Below, piece after piece: positions 52,797 to 60,681 of a DNA stretch of 64,000 nucleotides; position 1 is the first letter of the stretch; every line of letters starts with the position of its first letter. The position numbers and the translations under genes are program-made. The notes beneath the pieces are model-generated. The model did no database searches, was not told the origin of the DNA, and saw only the letters and a program-made list of their open reading frames with translations. Source of the DNA: Dactylosporangium sp040605635 (GTDB taxonomy: Bacteria; Actinomycetota; Actinomycetes; Mycobacteriales; Micromonosporaceae); contig NZ_JBEXDG010000025.1 of NCBI RefSeq assembly GCF_040605635.1, forward strand, positions 79,104-143,103, written 5' to 3'.

Positions 52797-52810
52797 TGTT
52801 ATCGCTCACA
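52797..52810. promoter_or_regulatory. LacI-type operator site 2 of arabinofuranosidase gene
   Basis: TGTTATCGCTCACA, the reverse-complement form of site 1 with a single mismatch, 58 bp from it. Two copies flanking the likely promoter suggest cooperative repression, perhaps by an arabinose-sensing LacI-family protein. Confidence 0.65.
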
Positions 52811-52844
52811 TAGATGGTGTCAAGTGGCTGCCGGTGCGCTCCGG

Positions 52845-53501
52845 TCAGACGGCAGCGAGCAGAGCGTCCAGCGGCCGGGGCAGGGTGCCCCAGCCGACCG
52901 CCGCCTCGACGAACAACCGTGCGTAGCGCAGCTTGCGGCGAGCGCCGCTGCCCAGGAACCGGCGCACCTGCGCCTCGGGATCCTTGCCGCGCCAGGCGGG
53001 CTGGCTCTGCAGCGAGTGGAACGCACCGAGGTCGCCCTGGGAGTCGAAGAGCGCCTCGGCCCCCGCGATGCCCACGGCGCGGATCAGCTCGTCCTCCAGG
53101 TCGTCGACGCAGACGAAGAACCCGAGCCGCTCCATGTCGACGCGGGTGCGGGGCGAGCCGATCTGGGCCGAGACCAGCCCGCGCCGGAACAGCTCCTCCT
53201 CGCCCAGGTCGCACAGGCCGGCGACGGGCATCCGGCCGCCGAGCGGGCCCAGTCGCATGAGGAAGCGGCCGACCGCGTGGGCGCCACCGATCGGCACGAT
53301 GACGACCCGCTCCGCCTCGAGGTCCCGGCCGCGGCCCACGGCGGCGGTCTCCAGGGCGATCTGGTCGCTGATGCCCTCGACGAGGACCACGGCTTCGGCG
53401 TCGTCGATCTTCGCCACGGCGCGGGCGGTCGCGTGCACCGGCGCGTCGGGGCCGCTGAAATACCCGTCCAGCGCCCGGCGGGCGAGTTCAGCGCGGTCCA
53501 T
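52845..53501 (-). CDS. TOPRIM-domain protein (OLD-like nuclease domain)
   Basis: 218 residues from ATG 53501, chosen over an upstream in-frame ATG at 53564 that would start inside a terminator hairpin. The TOPRIM core is AVVLVEGISDQIALETAA (catalytic Glu) followed by VIVPIGGAHAVGRFL and VAGLCDLGEEELF (acidic residues for metal). This matches the stand-alone TOPRIM/OLD-like proteins of actinobacteria often annotated as ATP-dependent endonuclease C-terminal domains, but the ATPase half is absent. Nuclease or nucleotidyl-transfer activity is plausible. Confidence 0.8.
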   Translation of the reverse strand: MDRAELARRALDGYFSGPDAPVHATARAVAKIDDAEAVVLVEGISDQIALETAAVGRGRDLEAERVVIVPIGGAHAVGRFLMRLGPLGGRMPVAGLCDLGEEELFRRGLVSAQIGSPRTRVDMERLGFFVCVDDLEDELIRAVGIAGAEALFDSQGDLGAFHSLQSQPAWRGKDPEAQVRRFLGSGARRKLRYARLFVEAAVGWGTLPRPLDALLAAV

Positions 53502-53556
53502 GCCGCAATCATCGGTGACGGCCGGGCTACCGGCCAGGGGTTTGTGACGCCGTGAG

Positions 53557-53583
53557 GGCGCCACCCGGATCGTGGGTGGCGCC
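53557..53583 (-). terminator. Hairpin downstream of a gene remnant
   Basis: GGCGCCACCC / GGGTGGCGCC, a 10-bp perfect stem with a 7-base loop, 25 bp beyond the stop codon of the minus-strand remnant at 53608. Confidence 0.6.
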
Positions 53584-53607
53584 TCCGCGGCACGGGCGAG
53601 GATCGAG

Positions 53608-53706
53608 TTACAGGGTCAGCGACCAGGTCGATCCGGCCGGCGTCCCCGCGAAACTCGGCGTCACGTCACGCACCCAACTGATCCGCGAGGTGCCCGGGCC
53701 GCAGTG
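53608..53706 (-). pseudogene. C-terminal remnant of a lost gene
   Basis: A minus-strand frame ending at TAA (53608-53610) reads CGPGTSRISWVRDVTPSFAG then TPAGSTWSLTL, which looks like the end of an exported beta-rich protein, but no start or upstream body exists. Its own terminator hairpin follows. A gene eroded to its last ~32 codons is the simplest reading; a short real peptide cannot be excluded. Confidence 0.35.
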
Positions 53707-53759
53707 ACGACCGGCCCGGCGCCGCTGCGGGACCGCCGGGCGTCGCGGATCATTGAGCG

Positions 53760-54173
53760 ATGCGGCTACGGATGGAACTGTTCGTCGACGACATGGACGT
53801 CAGCGTCGCCTTCTACCGGGACGTGCTCGGGTTCCGGGTCGAGCGGCGGGCCGGCGACTACGCGAGCCTGCGCCGCGGCGGTGTCGTGCTCGGGCTCGGC
53901 CCGGTCGCCAAGCTGCCCGAGCGCGGCGACGGCCCGGGGTTCACCCGGCAGCGGCTCGCGGGCGACAAGGGCGCGGGCGTCGAGATCGTGCTGGAGGTCG
54001 ACGGGCAGGAGGCGCTGCGGACGCTGTACGAGCACTGCGAGCGGCACAACGCGGTCGTCGAACCGTTGCGGCAGCGGCCCTGGGGCCTGGAGGACTTCCG
54101 GCTCGCCGACCCGGACGGCTACTACCTGCGGATCACGCACGGCGACGCCGCCGGGGAAGGCCCAGCCGGCTGA
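53760..54173 (+). CDS. VOC-family (glyoxalase/dioxygenase-like) protein
   Basis: 137 residues from ATG 53760. A single vicinal-oxygen-chelate module pair: MELFVDDMDVSVAFYRDVLG at the start and RPWGLEDFRLADPDGYYLRI at the end, the latter with the usual Asp-Pro-Asp-Gly turn. VOC members include glyoxalase I, extradiol dioxygenases and bleomycin- or fosfomycin-resistance proteins; the first strand carries Glu rather than His at the usual first metal position, so activity class is uncertain. Convergent with the GNAT gene. Confidence 0.85.
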   Translation: MRLRMELFVDDMDVSVAFYRDVLGFRVERRAGDYASLRRGGVVLGLGPVAKLPERGDGPGFTRQRLAGDKGAGVEIVLEVDGQEALRTLYEHCERHNAVVEPLRQRPWGLEDFRLADPDGYYLRITHGDAAGEGPAG

Positions 54174-54191
54174 CGCGGCAGCGGAACGCCC

Positions 54192-54638
54192 TCAGCGCAG
54201 CGGTTTGCGGAGGATGTAGTTGAGGCCGAAGTCCGTGTCCGTGGTGCGCACGTCGGTGTACCCGAGGCGCTGGTAGAACCCGTGTGCGCTGATGCTCGAG
54301 CCGGTCTCCATGAACTCGTGCCCGTCCGCGGCGGCGAGCGTCTCGATGTGGCCCATCAGTAGCCGGCCGACGCCGGTGCCGGCGGTCTCGGGCAGCACGA
54401 ACATCGTGTACACCTTGTTGCCGTCGCGAGCGACGGTGCCGACGACCCCGTCCTGCGAGGCGACGAACATCTCCCGCTCCGCGGCGAGTTCAACGATCCG
54501 CTCGGCCGTGAAGTGCGCGCACATCCGGTCGATGATGTCGGCGGAGTAGTCGCGGCTGTTGACCTCCCGCAGGCACCGCCTGATCATCTCCGCCACCACC
54601 GGAGCGTCCCCGACCTCGAACCGCCGCACCGTCGTCAT
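54192..54638 (-). CDS. GNAT-family N-acetyltransferase
   Basis: 148 residues. The GNAT fold is shown by VRRFEVGDAPVVAEMIRRCL (strand 1-helix 1), the acetyl-CoA pyrophosphate loop in LPETAGTGVGRLLMGHIE (about 80-97) and the late strand HGFYQRLGYTDV. It transfers an acetyl group from acetyl-CoA to an amine; the substrate is unknown. Confidence 0.9.
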   Translation of the reverse strand: MTTVRRFEVGDAPVVAEMIRRCLREVNSRDYSADIIDRMCAHFTAERIVELAAEREMFVASQDGVVGTVARDGNKVYTMFVLPETAGTGVGRLLMGHIETLAAADGHEFMETGSSISAHGFYQRLGYTDVRTTDTDFGLNYILRKPLR

Positions 54639-54704
54639 CGCCCCATCCTGCCGTACCCAGGGGACGAGACGTCATGAGGAGATGTGGGCCCGGCGAGGCG
54701 CAGC

Positions 54705-55814
54705 TCAGCTGCTCAGGTCGATGTCTAGGACCGCGACGTCGGTAGGGCCGACGAAGAGGACGGTGCCGGCGTAGTCGTGCTCGTCGCCGGCCTCCTCGTC
54801 GATGCCGTCGATCGGGAGGTAGCCGGCGGCGAGGAGGTGCGGCGGGCCGTCGGGGGTGGTGGTGCGGGCCAGGAGCTGGTCGATGAGGTCGCGGTACAGG
54901 TGCCGGGTGACGTGGTCCGGTGGGACGTGCGGCCACTCCTCGACGCCGTCCCAGCTGCCGTCGAACAGCTCGAGCAGGGAGCTGCGCACGACGGTGTACA
55001 GGCCGCGGTCGAGCTCCTCGACGGTCAGGGCGCGCAGCTGCGGCGGGCCCTCCGGCTCCTCCTCGCGGGTGCTGGTCCACCAGCGGGCGGCGGCCTCGAT
55101 CGGGTCGGCGGCGTCGCGGGGGCCGACCCACACGCGGAACTTGACCGGGTTGTTGTTGTTCACCCACAGCTCGGCGGCCAGCAGCGTGATCAGGCTGCCG
55201 ATCCGGGTGCGCAGCGCGGCGTCGCCGCCGTCGGACGCGAGGACCGGCGGCGGCTCGGTCGCCGGGGCCGGGGCGACGGTCACCCGCAGCACGTTGCCGG
55301 AGGAGTCGCGCTGCACCAGGTGCAGGTCGGCGCCGCCGGTCGAGACGCGCAGCAGGTCGGTGTACGGCCCGGCGAGCCGCCCGGCGAGGTACGCGAGCAG
55401 CGCCGCCCCGCGCCGGTCGGTGACCGGGACCAGCGTGCCCAGCAGGGTGATGAGCTCGGCGGTCACCTCGTCCTGCGGCCGGGTCGGCTCGTAGGGCTGC
55501 CGCTCGGCCGGCTGGACCAGGCCGAGCAGGACCGTGGCGTCGACGGGCTCGGCCGGCAGGCCGCAGATGGCGGCGAGGCCGGGCGGTGGCTCTCGCCACT
55601 GCTGCGCGGTGCGCTCCGGCGCCCGGGCGGTGACGCACTCGCCGCGCCAGCCGGGCGTGCCGTCCCGGGTCCATTCGGCGAGCAGCCACACGGCCGCGAC
55701 GGCCGCCCACTGGTAGCCCGTCGGCGACGGCAGCCGGTCCAGCGGCGCCGGGACGGGCTGCCGATCCCAGCTCTGCGTGTAGCTCACGGTCCGGTCCAAC
55801 CCGGCGACCTCCAT
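54705..55814 (-). CDS. Hypothetical protein, about 369 aa
   Basis: Starts at ATG 55814 (GTG 55817 adjoins it). Soluble, mixed helical and strand content, with several tryptophans and a long acidic C-terminus ending TDVAVLDIDLSS. Landmarks: YQWAAVAAVWLLAEWTRDG, RIGSLITLLAAELWVNNNNP and GVEEWPHVPPDHVTRHLYRD. No signal peptide, no convincing membrane helix and no family recognised. It is a stand-alone gene between a GNAT gene and a divergent small frame. Confidence 0.75.
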   Translation of the reverse strand: MEVAGLDRTVSYTQSWDRQPVPAPLDRLPSPTGYQWAAVAAVWLLAEWTRDGTPGWRGECVTARAPERTAQQWREPPPGLAAICGLPAEPVDATVLLGLVQPAERQPYEPTRPQDEVTAELITLLGTLVPVTDRRGAALLAYLAGRLAGPYTDLLRVSTGGADLHLVQRDSSGNVLRVTVAPAPATEPPPVLASDGGDAALRTRIGSLITLLAAELWVNNNNPVKFRVWVGPRDAADPIEAAARWWTSTREEEPEGPPQLRALTVEELDRGLYTVVRSSLLELFDGSWDGVEEWPHVPPDHVTRHLYRDLIDQLLARTTTPDGPPHLLAAGYLPIDGIDEEAGDEHDYAGTVLFVGPTDVAVLDIDLSS

Positions 55815-55888
55815 CACAGTGCGGCCATCGGCCGGAGCCTACCGCGAGGGGCCGCGGCGGGACGGGCGGAATGGCATAGTGCCGTGGC

Positions 55889-56077
55889 ATGGACGGTGAT
55901 CAGCGCGGCGGCGAGATCCTGCGAGGGCCGGCGCTGGCGGCGCTGCGCGGGCTCGCGGTCGCCGTCGGGTCCTGCGTCGCCGCTGCCGCCGTGGCCGTGT
56001 CCCGCCCCGGACCCGGCTCCGTGCGGGAGGGCGGCACGGCGGCCGGCGCCGCACCGCCCCAGAGCGAGGTCAGCTGA
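55889..56077 (+). CDS. Possible small membrane protein
   Basis: 62 residues from ATG 55889, with one hydrophobic stretch (LAVAVGSCVAAAAVAVS). It overlaps the end of the convergent MMPL gene by 8 bp. No clear ribosome binding site; may be a chance frame. Confidence 0.35.
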   Translation: MDGDQRGGEILRGPALAALRGLAVAVGSCVAAAAVAVSRPGPGSVREGGTAAGAAPPQSEVS

Positions 56078-58172
56078 CGGTCGTCATCTCCTGCACGTGC
56101 GCCGGGGCGTGCGGCGTGGCGCGGGACAGCCGGCCCGGCCACCACGCCGCCCGTCCGATGTGGACGGCCAGGGCCGGGACGAGCAGGCTGCGCACCAGCA
56201 GCGTGTCGATGAGCACGCCGACGGTCACGATCACGCCGATCTGCATCGACGGCACCATCGGCAGGATCATCAGCGCCGCGAACGTCGCCGCGAGGACCAC
56301 CCCGGCGCTGGTGATGACCCCGCCGGTCACGGTCAGCGCGTGCAGCACGCCGTCGCGCGGGCCGAGCTGGGCGGTCTCCTCGCGGGCCCGGGTCATGAGG
56401 AAGATCGTGTAGTCGACGCCGAGGGCGACGATGAACAGGAACGTCTGCAGGGGGACCGCGCTCCACAGCCGCGGGTGCCCCATCCAGTCCAGCAGGAACC
56501 CGGCCGCGCCGAGGGCCGCCGCGTAGGACAGCACCACGCTCGCCAGCAGCACCAGCGGCGCGACGACCGCGCGGAGCAGCAGCATCAGCACGACGAGGAT
56601 GACGGCGAGGACGAGCGGGACGACGACGAGGGTGTCGCGGCTGGTGACGGCGTCGCCGTCGGCCTCGAAGGCGGTGTCCCCGCCGACGAGCGCGTCCGGG
56701 TCATGGGAGCGGACCGCGGCACGGAGACGGGAAAGGGAAGCCTGCGCCGCGGGACTGGTCGGCTCATCGGTGAACGTCGCCTCGATGCGCACCCACCGGC
56801 CGTCCGCGGAGCGCTGCGGCTCGCCGACGGTGGCCACGCCGTCGACGGAGCGGGCGGCGTCCGCGACCGGCCCGGCGGACGAAGCGGTGGCCAGGACGAC
56901 GGCGGGCGCGAGGGTGCCGCCCGGGTAGTGCCGCTCGATGAGGTGCTGGCCGGTGACCGAGCCGACCTCCTTGCTGAAGATCTCGTCGCCGGGCAGGCCG
57001 ATGCTGAGGTTGGTGACGCCGGCGGTGAGCGCGGCCAGGACAGCGGCGGTCGCCAGCCAGACGGTGCGGGGGCGGCGGCCGACGAACCGCGCGATCCGGG
57101 CCCAGACGCCGTGGTCGGCGGCGACGTCCTGGTTCTCGATGCCCGGCGTGTACCGCGGCACGAACGGCCAGAACACCCAGCGGCCGAAGAGCACCAGCAC
57201 CGCGGGCAGCAGCGTCGTCATCGCGCACAGGGTCACGACGACCGCGACGGCGCCGACCGGTCCGAGGCCGTGGGTGGCGGGCTGGTCGGCGGCGAGCAGG
57301 CACAGCAGGCCGATCGCGACGGTCGCCGCCGACGCGCAGATCGCCGGGAAGGAGCGGCGCAGCGCGATCGCCATCGCCTCGTGCCGGTCCTCGTGCCGGC
57401 GCAGCTCCTCGCGGTACCGGGCGACGATGAGCAGCGCGTAGTCGACGCCGACACCGACGGCCAGGATCGTCATGATGTTCTGGCTCTGCAGGTCGATGCT
57501 GATGCCGATGTGCTTGACGAGCAGGTAGACGACCCCGCCCGCGACCTGGCTGGCGACGGCGGCGGTGAGCAGCGGGACGATCCACAGCACCGGGCTGCGG
57601 TACGTCAGCAGCAACAGCACCGCGACGGCGGCGACGGTCGCCAGCAGGAGCGTGACGTCGACCCCCGCGAACGCGTCGGCGAAGTCGTCCTCCGCGCCCG
57701 CCGAGCCGGTCAGGGCGGTCCGCAGCCCGTCGGGGGTCTGCCCGGCGAGCCGGTCCTTGATCGGGCCGACGGCTGCCGTCTGCTCGTCGCCGGTACCGGC
57801 GAGCGCGAACGTCAACAGCAGGGCCTTGCCGTCGGCGGCGGGCACCGGCTCCGGCACGGTCCCACCGGCCGCGTGGGCGGCGAACGCGGCGCGGTCCGAG
57901 GACACCTTCGCCCGGTCGGCGTCGGTGAGCCCGGACTCGCGGACGTAGACGGCGACGGCGACGAGGGTGTCCGGCTCGGGGAACGCCGCCTCCGCCCGCG
58001 CCGCGGCCCGGCCGGCCTCCGCGCCGGCGGGCAGCGCACCGAGCGAGTCGTTGTCCTGCACGTCGGTGAGCTGCAGCGCGAGCGGCCCCATCACCCCCGC
58101 GATGACGACCCACAGCGCCAGCATCAGCAGTTTCGTACGGCGGCCTGACGGCAGCCGGGACAGCGTGGACAT
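56070..58172 (-). CDS. MMPL-family membrane transporter (RND superfamily)
   Basis: 700 residues from ATG 58172 (GGAGGG upstream). Two repeated halves, each with one helix, a large exterior loop and five helices. Signature parts are VGVGVDYALLIVARYREELR in the first half and ALGVDYTIFLMTRAREETAQ in the second, carrying the conserved Gly-x-Asp-Tyr of MMPL proteins. These use the proton gradient to export lipids, siderophores or drugs. The gene is divergent from a two-component kinase-regulator pair with a 139-bp spacer, a common arrangement in which the pair controls the exporter. Confidence 0.93.
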   Translation of the reverse strand: MSTLSRLPSGRRTKLLMLALWVVIAGVMGPLALQLTDVQDNDSLGALPAGAEAGRAAARAEAAFPEPDTLVAVAVYVRESGLTDADRAKVSSDRAAFAAHAAGGTVPEPVPAADGKALLLTFALAGTGDEQTAAVGPIKDRLAGQTPDGLRTALTGSAGAEDDFADAFAGVDVTLLLATVAAVAVLLLLTYRSPVLWIVPLLTAAVASQVAGGVVYLLVKHIGISIDLQSQNIMTILAVGVGVDYALLIVARYREELRRHEDRHEAMAIALRRSFPAICASAATVAIGLLCLLAADQPATHGLGPVGAVAVVVTLCAMTTLLPAVLVLFGRWVFWPFVPRYTPGIENQDVAADHGVWARIARFVGRRPRTVWLATAAVLAALTAGVTNLSIGLPGDEIFSKEVGSVTGQHLIERHYPGGTLAPAVVLATASSAGPVADAARSVDGVATVGEPQRSADGRWVRIEATFTDEPTSPAAQASLSRLRAAVRSHDPDALVGGDTAFEADGDAVTSRDTLVVVPLVLAVILVVLMLLLRAVVAPLVLLASVVLSYAAALGAAGFLLDWMGHPRLWSAVPLQTFLFIVALGVDYTIFLMTRAREETAQLGPRDGVLHALTVTGGVITSAGVVLAATFAALMILPMVPSMQIGVIVTVGVLIDTLLVRSLLVPALAVHIGRAAWWPGRLSRATPHAPAHVQEMTTVS

Positions 58173-58311
58173 CGTGTTCCCTCCCTGGAACCGGTGAGTG
58201 ATGTCTTCGATCCAACGCATCCGCGGCCGCGCGGTCAGGAGTGTCACGTCCCGGACCGGGGTGGTGACAGCACCACCGCCAAGGTGGGCGGGGCTGGGTC
58301 AGAATGGGCAC

Positions 58312-59607
58312 GTGTCCGATGTCGACAAGCGGCGAGCGTGGCTGATCCGTGGGCTGACGGCCGGCCTGCGCGGCGTGCTGCTCGCGATCGGCGCGCTGTC
58401 CGCGAACATCGCCCTGTCCGTGCTGTTCGTGGTGTCGGTCGTGCTCACCGTCGCGGGCGTCGGCATCTTCCTCGTGCCCCTCGCCGCCGTCGGGGTCCGC
58501 GCCGTCGCCGACCTGGACCGGCGGCTGCTGTCGCAGTGGACCGGCGTCGAGCTGCCGCGTCCGTACCGGGAGCGCCCCGCCGGCGCCGGCGTCTGGGGCC
58601 GGTACCGGTGGGTGGTGACCGACCCCGCGACCTGGCGGGACCTGGCCTGGCTGGTGCTGTCCGTCCAGGTCGTCGGGCCGCTGCTGATCGCGCCGGCCGC
58701 CCTGGTCGCCTACGGCGTCGAGGGCGTCCTCGGCGTGCCGGTGCTGCTGCACTACCTGCTCGACTGGTACGGCTACGGCGCTCTGTGGCCGATGGACAAC
58801 CTGGGCGAGGCGCTGCTGAGCTGGCCGCAGGGCGTCGTCTTCCTGACCGCCGGGCTGACCCTGACGCCGCACGCGCTGCGCTGGTTCGCCCTGTTCACGC
58901 GGTGGCTGCTGGCCCCGACCAGGGCGGCGGCGCTCGCGCGGCGGGTGGACCGGCTCACCCGCACCAGGACGGAGACCGTCGACGCGCAGGCCACCGAGCT
59001 GCGCCGGATCGAGCGCGACCTGCACGACGGCGCGCAGGCCCGGCTCGTCGCGGTCAGCATGAAGATCGGCCTCGCCGAGGAGCTGATGTCCCGCGACCCG
59101 GAAGCGGCGCTGCGGCTGATGGCGCAGGCCCGCGAGCACAGCGGCATGGCCCTCGCCGAGCTGCGCGACCTGGTCCGCGGCATCCACCCGCCGGTCCTCG
59201 CCGAGCGCGGCCTCGACGGCGCCGTCCGCGCGCTCGCGCTGGCCGCGCCGATCCCCGTCGACGTCGCCGTCGACCTGCCGGGCCGGCCCCTGGCGCCGGT
59301 CGAGTCCGCGGCGTACTTCGCCGTCGCCGAGGCCCTGACGAACGTCGCGAAGCACGCTTGCGCCAGTCGCGTCGAGCTGCGGCTGTCGTACCGGCGCGAC
59401 CGCCTGATCATCGTGGTCGCCGACGACGGTCGTGGCGGGGCCTCACCTGCCGCCGGCGGCGGTCTGCGGGGGATCGAGCGCCGCCTCGCCGCGTTTGATG
59501 GCACCATGTCCGTGGCCAGTCCGCCCGGCGGACCCACCACTGTGACGATGGAGCTGCCGTGCGCGTTGTCATCGCCGAGGACCTCGCCCTCCTCCGGGAC
59601 GGCCTGA
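58312..59607 (+). CDS. Sensor histidine kinase (HisKA_3, NarL-type partner)
   Basis: 431 residues from GTG 58312. The N-terminal half has several membrane helices arranged like the actinobacterial sensor domain family (PSpdm-type; ANIALSVLFVVSVVLTVAGV, WLVLSVQVVGPLLIAPAALV, and a third pair). The phosphoacceptor His lies in LRRIERDLHDGAQARLVAVS, and the ATPase has AVAEALTNVAKHA and VVADDGRGGASPA, GGGLRGIERRL. It phosphorylates the regulator encoded next, which it overlaps by 49 bp in another frame. Probable signal: membrane or envelope stress. Confidence 0.93.
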   Translation: MSDVDKRRAWLIRGLTAGLRGVLLAIGALSANIALSVLFVVSVVLTVAGVGIFLVPLAAVGVRAVADLDRRLLSQWTGVELPRPYRERPAGAGVWGRYRWVVTDPATWRDLAWLVLSVQVVGPLLIAPAALVAYGVEGVLGVPVLLHYLLDWYGYGALWPMDNLGEALLSWPQGVVFLTAGLTLTPHALRWFALFTRWLLAPTRAAALARRVDRLTRTRTETVDAQATELRRIERDLHDGAQARLVAVSMKIGLAEELMSRDPEAALRLMAQAREHSGMALAELRDLVRGIHPPVLAERGLDGAVRALALAAPIPVDVAVDLPGRPLAPVESAAYFAVAEALTNVAKHACASRVELRLSYRRDRLIIVVADDGRGGASPAAGGGLRGIERRLAAFDGTMSVASPPGGPTTVTMELPCALSSPRTSPSSGTA

Positions 59608-60209
59608 TCCACATCCTGCAGGCGTTCGACTTCGAGGTCGTCGCGTCCGTCGACAACGGTCCCGCGCTGCTGCCGGCCCTGCTGGGGCACCGCCCCGACG
59701 TGGCCGTCGTCGACGTGCGGCTGCCGCCGACATTCACCGACGAGGGCCTGCAGGCCTCGATCGCCGCCCGCGCGCAGGTGCCCGGCATGCCCATCCTGGT
59801 GCTCTCGCAGCACGTCGAGCAGCTGTACGCCCGGGAGCTGCTGGCCTCCGGTGCCGGCGGCGTCGGCTACCTGCTGAAGGACCGCGTGTCGCACGTCGGG
59901 CAGTTCATCGACGCGGTCCGCCGGGTCGCCGAGGGCGGCACCGTCATGGACCCGGAGGTCATCGCGCTGCTGCTGGCCCGCCGCGACAGCCAGCCGATGG
60001 ACGCGCTCACCGCCCGCGAACGCGAGGTCCTCGGCCTGATGGCGGAGGGCCGCTCCAACGCCGCGGTCGCCGGGCGGCTGTTCGTGTCGGAGAAGGCCGT
60101 CAGCAAACACATCAACAGCATCTTCAGCAAGCTCGGCCTGCCCCCGTCCGGCGACGACAACCGCCGGGTGATCGCCGTCCTGGCCTATCTGGAGCAGCTC
60201 ACCACCTGA
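59559..60209 (+). CDS. NarL/FixJ-type response regulator
   Basis: 216 residues from GTG 59559, inside the 3' end of the kinase gene. The receiver has the acidic pair EDLALLRDGL, phosphoacceptor Asp52 (VAVVDVRLPP) and Lys in YLLKDRV. The LuxR-type HTH (about 145-210) reads LTAREREVLGLMAEGRSNAA and FVSEKAVSKHINSIFSKLGL. It likely controls the divergent MMPL gene and its own operon. Confidence 0.95.
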   Translation: MRVVIAEDLALLRDGLIHILQAFDFEVVASVDNGPALLPALLGHRPDVAVVDVRLPPTFTDEGLQASIAARAQVPGMPILVLSQHVEQLYARELLASGAGGVGYLLKDRVSHVGQFIDAVRRVAEGGTVMDPEVIALLLARRDSQPMDALTAREREVLGLMAEGRSNAAVAGRLFVSEKAVSKHINSIFSKLGLPPSGDDNRRVIAVLAYLEQLTT

Positions 60210-60215
60210 CTGTCG

Positions 60216-60545
60216 TCAGCTGACGGGTGGGCCGGCCCGGAGGATGCGGCGGGCGCGGCGGCGGTTGAGCCAGTGCGGGACCGGCGGGTCGTGGGCGCCG
60301 GCGCCGTCGAGGCCTGCCGCGATGGCCAGCCAGAAGCCGGCCGCGCTCACGAGGTTGCGCAGCCGGCCCGGCTCCGGCGAGCCGGGCGGGAGCGCGACCT
60401 CCGCCCACCGCCAGGCGGTCCAGGCCACGTCCTGGTCGGGGTGGCGCCGTCCGGTGCGGCTGAGCCGGTGGACGTCGCGTCGTGCCCGCTTCGGGAGGTC
60501 CCACCACCGCTGCAGCACCTGCTGCCGCGCCGCCGCTTCATCCAT
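60216..60545 (-). CDS. Hypothetical small protein
   Basis: 109 residues from ATG 60545. Basic and Trp-rich N-terminus (VLQRWWDLPKRARRDVHRLS), a hydrophobic stretch (LVSAAGFWLAIAAGLDGAG) and a basic C-terminus. Convergent with the response regulator at 6 bp. No family recognised. Confidence 0.6.
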   Translation of the reverse strand: MDEAAARQQVLQRWWDLPKRARRDVHRLSRTGRRHPDQDVAWTAWRWAEVALPPGSPEPGRLRNLVSAAGFWLAIAAGLDGAGAHDPPVPHWLNRRRARRILRAGPPVS

Positions 60546-60681
60546 GAGCGAAGAGGGTATAGGTACGGCTGGGGCCGTCGACCGTCACCGATGTGACCGG
60601 ATCACTGATATCCGGTACTGTTATGGGCGGTATTCGGGGGAGATGAGTAGTGGGCGTCGCCCCCTGAACCATGTTTGGGCA

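Noticed and set aside
54777..58148. Plus-strand frame of over 1100 codons opposite the MMPL gene and its neighbour
   Set aside because: Antisense to genes with clear signatures, with no recognisable domain.
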